Assembly: GCA_910587195.1 (NCBI GenBank)
Contig: CAJUKL010000048.1
Coordinates: forward strand, 1-17,150
From: an uncultured Clostridia bacterium
GTDB taxonomy: Bacteria > Bacillota > Clostridia > Lachnospirales > Anaerotignaceae
Reading direction: 5' to 3'
Length of the DNA stretch: 17,150 bases
Positions 15,230-17,150 of the stretch are shown one piece after another. Each line of letters opens with the position of its first letter. The first letter of the stretch is position 1. The notes beneath the pieces are model-generated. The model had not been told where the DNA came from and made no database searches. It saw only the letters and a list, made by a program, of their open reading frames with translations. Position numbers and translations under genes: made by a program.

Positions 15230-15268
15230 TGCATGGACTTTCACAGGAACATAACAGGGAGGTGCTTA

Positions 15269-16132
15269 ATGCAGGAGGAAGTCACACAGAAAACAATCGC
15301 CCTTGTGATTAAGACCGCAAAATTAGATGCCAACGTGCTGAAATCTGCAATGAAGATGTACCTGAACCACTGTAAGCAGAAATCAGGGCAGAATGCCCGG
15401 AAAACGCATGGGAAAACTTCTGTGAAAAAGCTCGTTGGCGATGGCGTGGGGGTATCGTCTATTGAAGTCACGGACGGCAACATCAAATCTTTTGAGCGTG
15501 TCGCAAAAAAGTACAATGTTGATTTTGCCATAAAGAAAGACAAGACAACCGAACCGCCGAAATATCTGGTCTTTTTTAAGGGCAGGGATGCCGATGCGGT
15601 AGCACAGGCATTCAAGGAATTTATTTATGGCAACGAGAAAAAGAAAGGCAGGGTTTCTTTACGGGAGAAGCTGAAGCATTTCAAGGACGCAGTATCGCAG
15701 GACAAACAAGAACCGGGAAGGCAGCCGGGAGAAGAAAAAGGACAGGGGGCAGAGCCTATGAGCAAGATTATAAACGGCATAGCCAAAGATTTAAAATCAA
15801 TCCCTGAAAAACTCAAGGCAAAAACCGGGAATATTGACAAAAAGAAACTTGTCCTGATGAACCTGCCCTATGTGCTTGCCGGATATTTCTGCGACAAGGT
15901 GGCGTATCTGTGGCGGGTATCGCCGGGGCAGGACGCTTCCGCAAAGATGATGGCGGTCATGGCGGGGATGGAGGATTTATTTTCCAACCCGTTACCAAGT
16001 TTCCACCCAAAAGATTTGCTGATAGGGATAGGGTGCGGCATCATGCTCCGCCTTGTGGTGTATTTCAAAGCCAAGAACGCCAAGAAGTTCCGGCATGGCA
16101 TGGAGTACGGTTCCGCAAGGTGGAGTGCATAA
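15269..16132 (+). CDS. pcfB: PcfB (DUF3801) fused in frame to a truncated VirD4/TraG coupling protein
   Basis: The frame gives 287 aa. Residues 1-163 are PcfB/DUF3801, the small partner of the conjugative coupling protein (family stretches VKKLVGDGVGVSSIEVTD and PPKYLVFFKGRDADAVAQAF). From M164 (ATG 15758) the sequence becomes the N-terminus of VirD4/TraG, with LVLMNLPYVLAGY, the membrane segment around LLIGIGCGIMLRLVV and the signature KFRHGMEYGSARW. It stops at TAA 16130 just where VirD4 would continue towards its Walker A ATPase domain, which is missing, so coupling function is lost. ATG 15269 with GGGAGG (15257-15262) is the start; a frame opening at 15233 is rejected. The two proteins are normally separate overlapping genes, so the in-frame join may be a lesion or a variant. 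A serine recombinase gene starts 45 nt after the stop. Confidence 0.85.
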   Translation: MQEEVTQKTIALVIKTAKLDANVLKSAMKMYLNHCKQKSGQNARKTHGKTSVKKLVGDGVGVSSIEVTDGNIKSFERVAKKYNVDFAIKKDKTTEPPKYLVFFKGRDADAVAQAFKEFIYGNEKKKGRVSLREKLKHFKDAVSQDKQEPGRQPGEEKGQGAEPMSKIINGIAKDLKSIPEKLKAKTGNIDKKKLVLMNLPYVLAGYFCDKVAYLWRVSPGQDASAKMMAVMAGMEDLFSNPLPSFHPKDLLIGIGCGIMLRLVVYFKAKNAKKFRHGMEYGSARWSA

Positions 16133-16140
16133 TCTTAACT
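16118..16140. mobile_element. Probable insertion junction of a serine-recombinase element inside virD4
   Basis: VirD4 homology ends within the codons for GSARW (about 16108-16124); the next codons AGT GCA TAA depart from the family's usual continuation (Gly and then an acidic stretch). Large serine recombinase genes commonly lie close to one end of their element, as in Tn4451 and Tn5397, and here one starts at 16178. The left end of the inserted element is therefore placed between about 16120 and 16135. The other end is outside the window, so the core dinucleotide cannot be identified. Confidence 0.5.
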
Positions 16141-16177
16141 GTAAGCAACACCTATATTGACGCAGGAGGATATGCAC

Positions 16178-17150
16178 ATGAATGATTACAGCAAAATCAC
16201 AGCCCTTTACTCCCGCCTATCCGTGGGGGACGAGGACAGGGACGGCGGCGAAAGCAACTCCATACAGAACCAGAAGAAATTTCTGGAAAGCTATGCCAGA
16301 CAGTTAAAATTAACCAATATCCGGCACTACATTGACGATGACGAAAGCGGCAGATTTTTTGACCGTTCTGCCTACTCCCGCATGATTGAGGACGTGGAAA
16401 ACGGCAAAATCGGCGTGTGCATTATGAAAGACATGACCCGCTGGGGGCGCGACTATCTCCAAGTGGGAAACGCTATGGAGATTTTCCGCAGAAACAACGT
16501 GCGCTTTATCGCGGTAAACAACGGGATAGACAGCGAAAAGCCCGACACGTTGGAGTTTGCGCCGTTCATCAATATCATGTCAGAGTGGTACGCAAAGGAC
16601 ATCAGCAAGAAAGTAAAAACGGGCATTAAGACCAAAGGCATGAGCGGAAAGCCAATCGCAACCGAAGCCCCCTATGGATATGTGAAAGACCCCGACAACA
16701 AGGATTTTTGGTTGATTGACGAAGAAGCCGCCGAAGTTGTCCGCCTTATTTTCCGCCTGTTTCTGGACGGGAAAAACCGAAACCAGATTGCCGTATATCT
16801 GAAAAATGAGCAAATCCCGACACCCACATTCTACATGAAAGACCGGGGGCGGGGAACGGCAAAAAGCAGGACGCTGAACGAGGAAAACCGCTACAAATGG
16901 AATAAGGCGACCTTGACCCGTATCCTCACAAGGCAGGAGTATTGCGGAGATGTAGTCAACTTCAAGACCACAAAGCATTTCCGCGACAAACGAAACCACT
17001 ATGTAGACAGAAGCCAGTGGCAGATTACCGAAAATGTCCATGCGCCGGTTATCGACCGCACCGATTTTGAAAACGTACAGCGGATTCTGGAAAACGCCCC
17101 CGTCAAGCGACCAAACGGGGACGGGGAAATCCACCCTTTGTCGGGCTTGC
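16178..17150 (+). CDS. Large serine recombinase, TndX/TnpX type (3' end beyond window)
   Basis: An open frame of 324 codons reaches the window edge. Residues 1-150 are a resolvase/invertase catalytic domain with YSRLS at 11-15 (catalytic S15) and DMTRWGRD at 85-92 (active-site arginines). Residues about 160-300 are the Recombinase domain (PYGYVKDP, WNKATLTRILTRQEYCGDVV). The PLSGL at the edge is where the zinc-ribbon domain usually begins. Such enzymes (TndX of Tn5397, TnpX of Tn4451, about 500-700 aa) excise and insert elements through a circular intermediate. ATG 16178 follows AGGAGGA (16164-16170). It reads away from the broken virD4 gene and probably belongs to a second element inserted there. 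The family call is secure; the cargo lies to the right. Confidence 0.92.
   Translation, partial: MNDYSKITALYSRLSVGDEDRDGGESNSIQNQKKFLESYARQLKLTNIRHYIDDDESGRFFDRSAYSRMIEDVENGKIGVCIMKDMTRWGRDYLQVGNAMEIFRRNNVRFIAVNNGIDSEKPDTLEFAPFINIMSEWYAKDISKKVKTGIKTKGMSGKPIATEAPYGYVKDPDNKDFWLIDEEAAEVVRLIFRLFLDGKNRNQIAVYLKNEQIPTPTFYMKDRGRGTAKSRTLNEENRYKWNKATLTRILTRQEYCGDVVNFKTTKHFRDKRNHYVDRSQWQITENVHAPVIDRTDFENVQRILENAPVKRPNGDGEIHPLSGL

Noticed and set aside
15112..15312. 66-codon plus-strand frame between the 220-aa protein and pcfB
   Set aside because: It overlaps both neighbours, starts at a TTG without a ribosome site and reads through the perfect hairpin; no family resemblance.
15910..16185. 91-codon plus-strand frame inside the VirD4 remnant
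   Set aside because: Gly/Asp-rich alternate-frame translation of the VirD4 coding sequence.
16580..17134. 184-codon frame on the minus strand
   Set aside because: It is fully antisense to the serine recombinase, whose motifs are unmistakable; long antisense frames are common in higher-G+C genes.
1..17150. CRISPR arrays, tRNA or rRNA genes, insertion sequences with DDE transposase
   Set aside because: No regularly spaced repeats, no cloverleaf or rRNA-like stretches and no transposase motifs were seen on either strand.

Overview
The window looks like a chromosome segment of a low-G+C gut-type Bacillota (Clostridia or Erysipelotrichia; not resolvable further from this sequence). The first ~13 kb is strongly AT-rich, uses many AAA/AGA/TTA codons, has good AGGAGG-type ribosome binding sites and is devoted to PTS sugar uptake. 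From about 13.36 kb base composition and codon use change sharply to near-balanced G+C, and the genes become those of a Tn1549/Tn916-like integrative conjugative element (ICE). That half is therefore read as acquired DNA, and it shows decay.

Layout. (1) 52-6737: an alpha-galactosidase (GH36) and an AraC-type regulator lie on the minus strand, divergent from a GH32 sucrose-6-phosphate hydrolase and a sucrose-type PTS EIIBCA on the plus strand. The shared 164-bp intergenic region carries two TTTCCATA direct repeats exactly 21 bp apart, the classic AraC-family half-site spacing. The unit is bounded by hairpin terminators at 52-97 and 6701-6737. (2) 6738-7230: a gene-free stretch with a compositionally distinct, hairpin-rich ~110-bp island and a good promoter for the next gene. 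(3) 7231-11407: an RpiR-type regulator, a GH1 6-phospho-beta-glucosidase and a beta-glucoside-type PTS EIIBCA, with an inverted repeat between regulator and enzyme that could be the operator. (4) 11408-13029: a MATE drug/sodium antiporter, preceded by a perfect-consensus promoter that reads straight into an intrinsic terminator about 80 nt later. This is an attenuated leader or a small RNA. (5) 13030-13399: the boundary into acquired DNA, with several inverted repeats and a terminator. (6) 13400-17150: ICE-type genes: a DUF6075-like protein, a small protein probably of the DUF3970 type, a broken parA, an unrecognised 220-aa protein, a PcfB (DUF3801)-VirD4 reading frame truncated before its ATPase domain, and directly after it the start of a large serine recombinase (TndX/TnpX type) that runs off the window.

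How it works together. The left half is two substrate-responsive sugar modules: alpha-galactoside/sucrose under AraC control and aryl/alkyl beta-glucosides under RpiR control. Each pairs a PTS permease with its own IIA domain and the matching intracellular hydrolase. The right half appears to be an ICE remnant whose coupling-protein gene was interrupted by a second, serine-recombinase-encoding element: two layers of mobile DNA. No CRISPR array, tRNA or rRNA was seen. The most system-like unexplained signals are the MATE leader, the hairpin island at 6880-6997 and the nested-element junction near 16120-16135.
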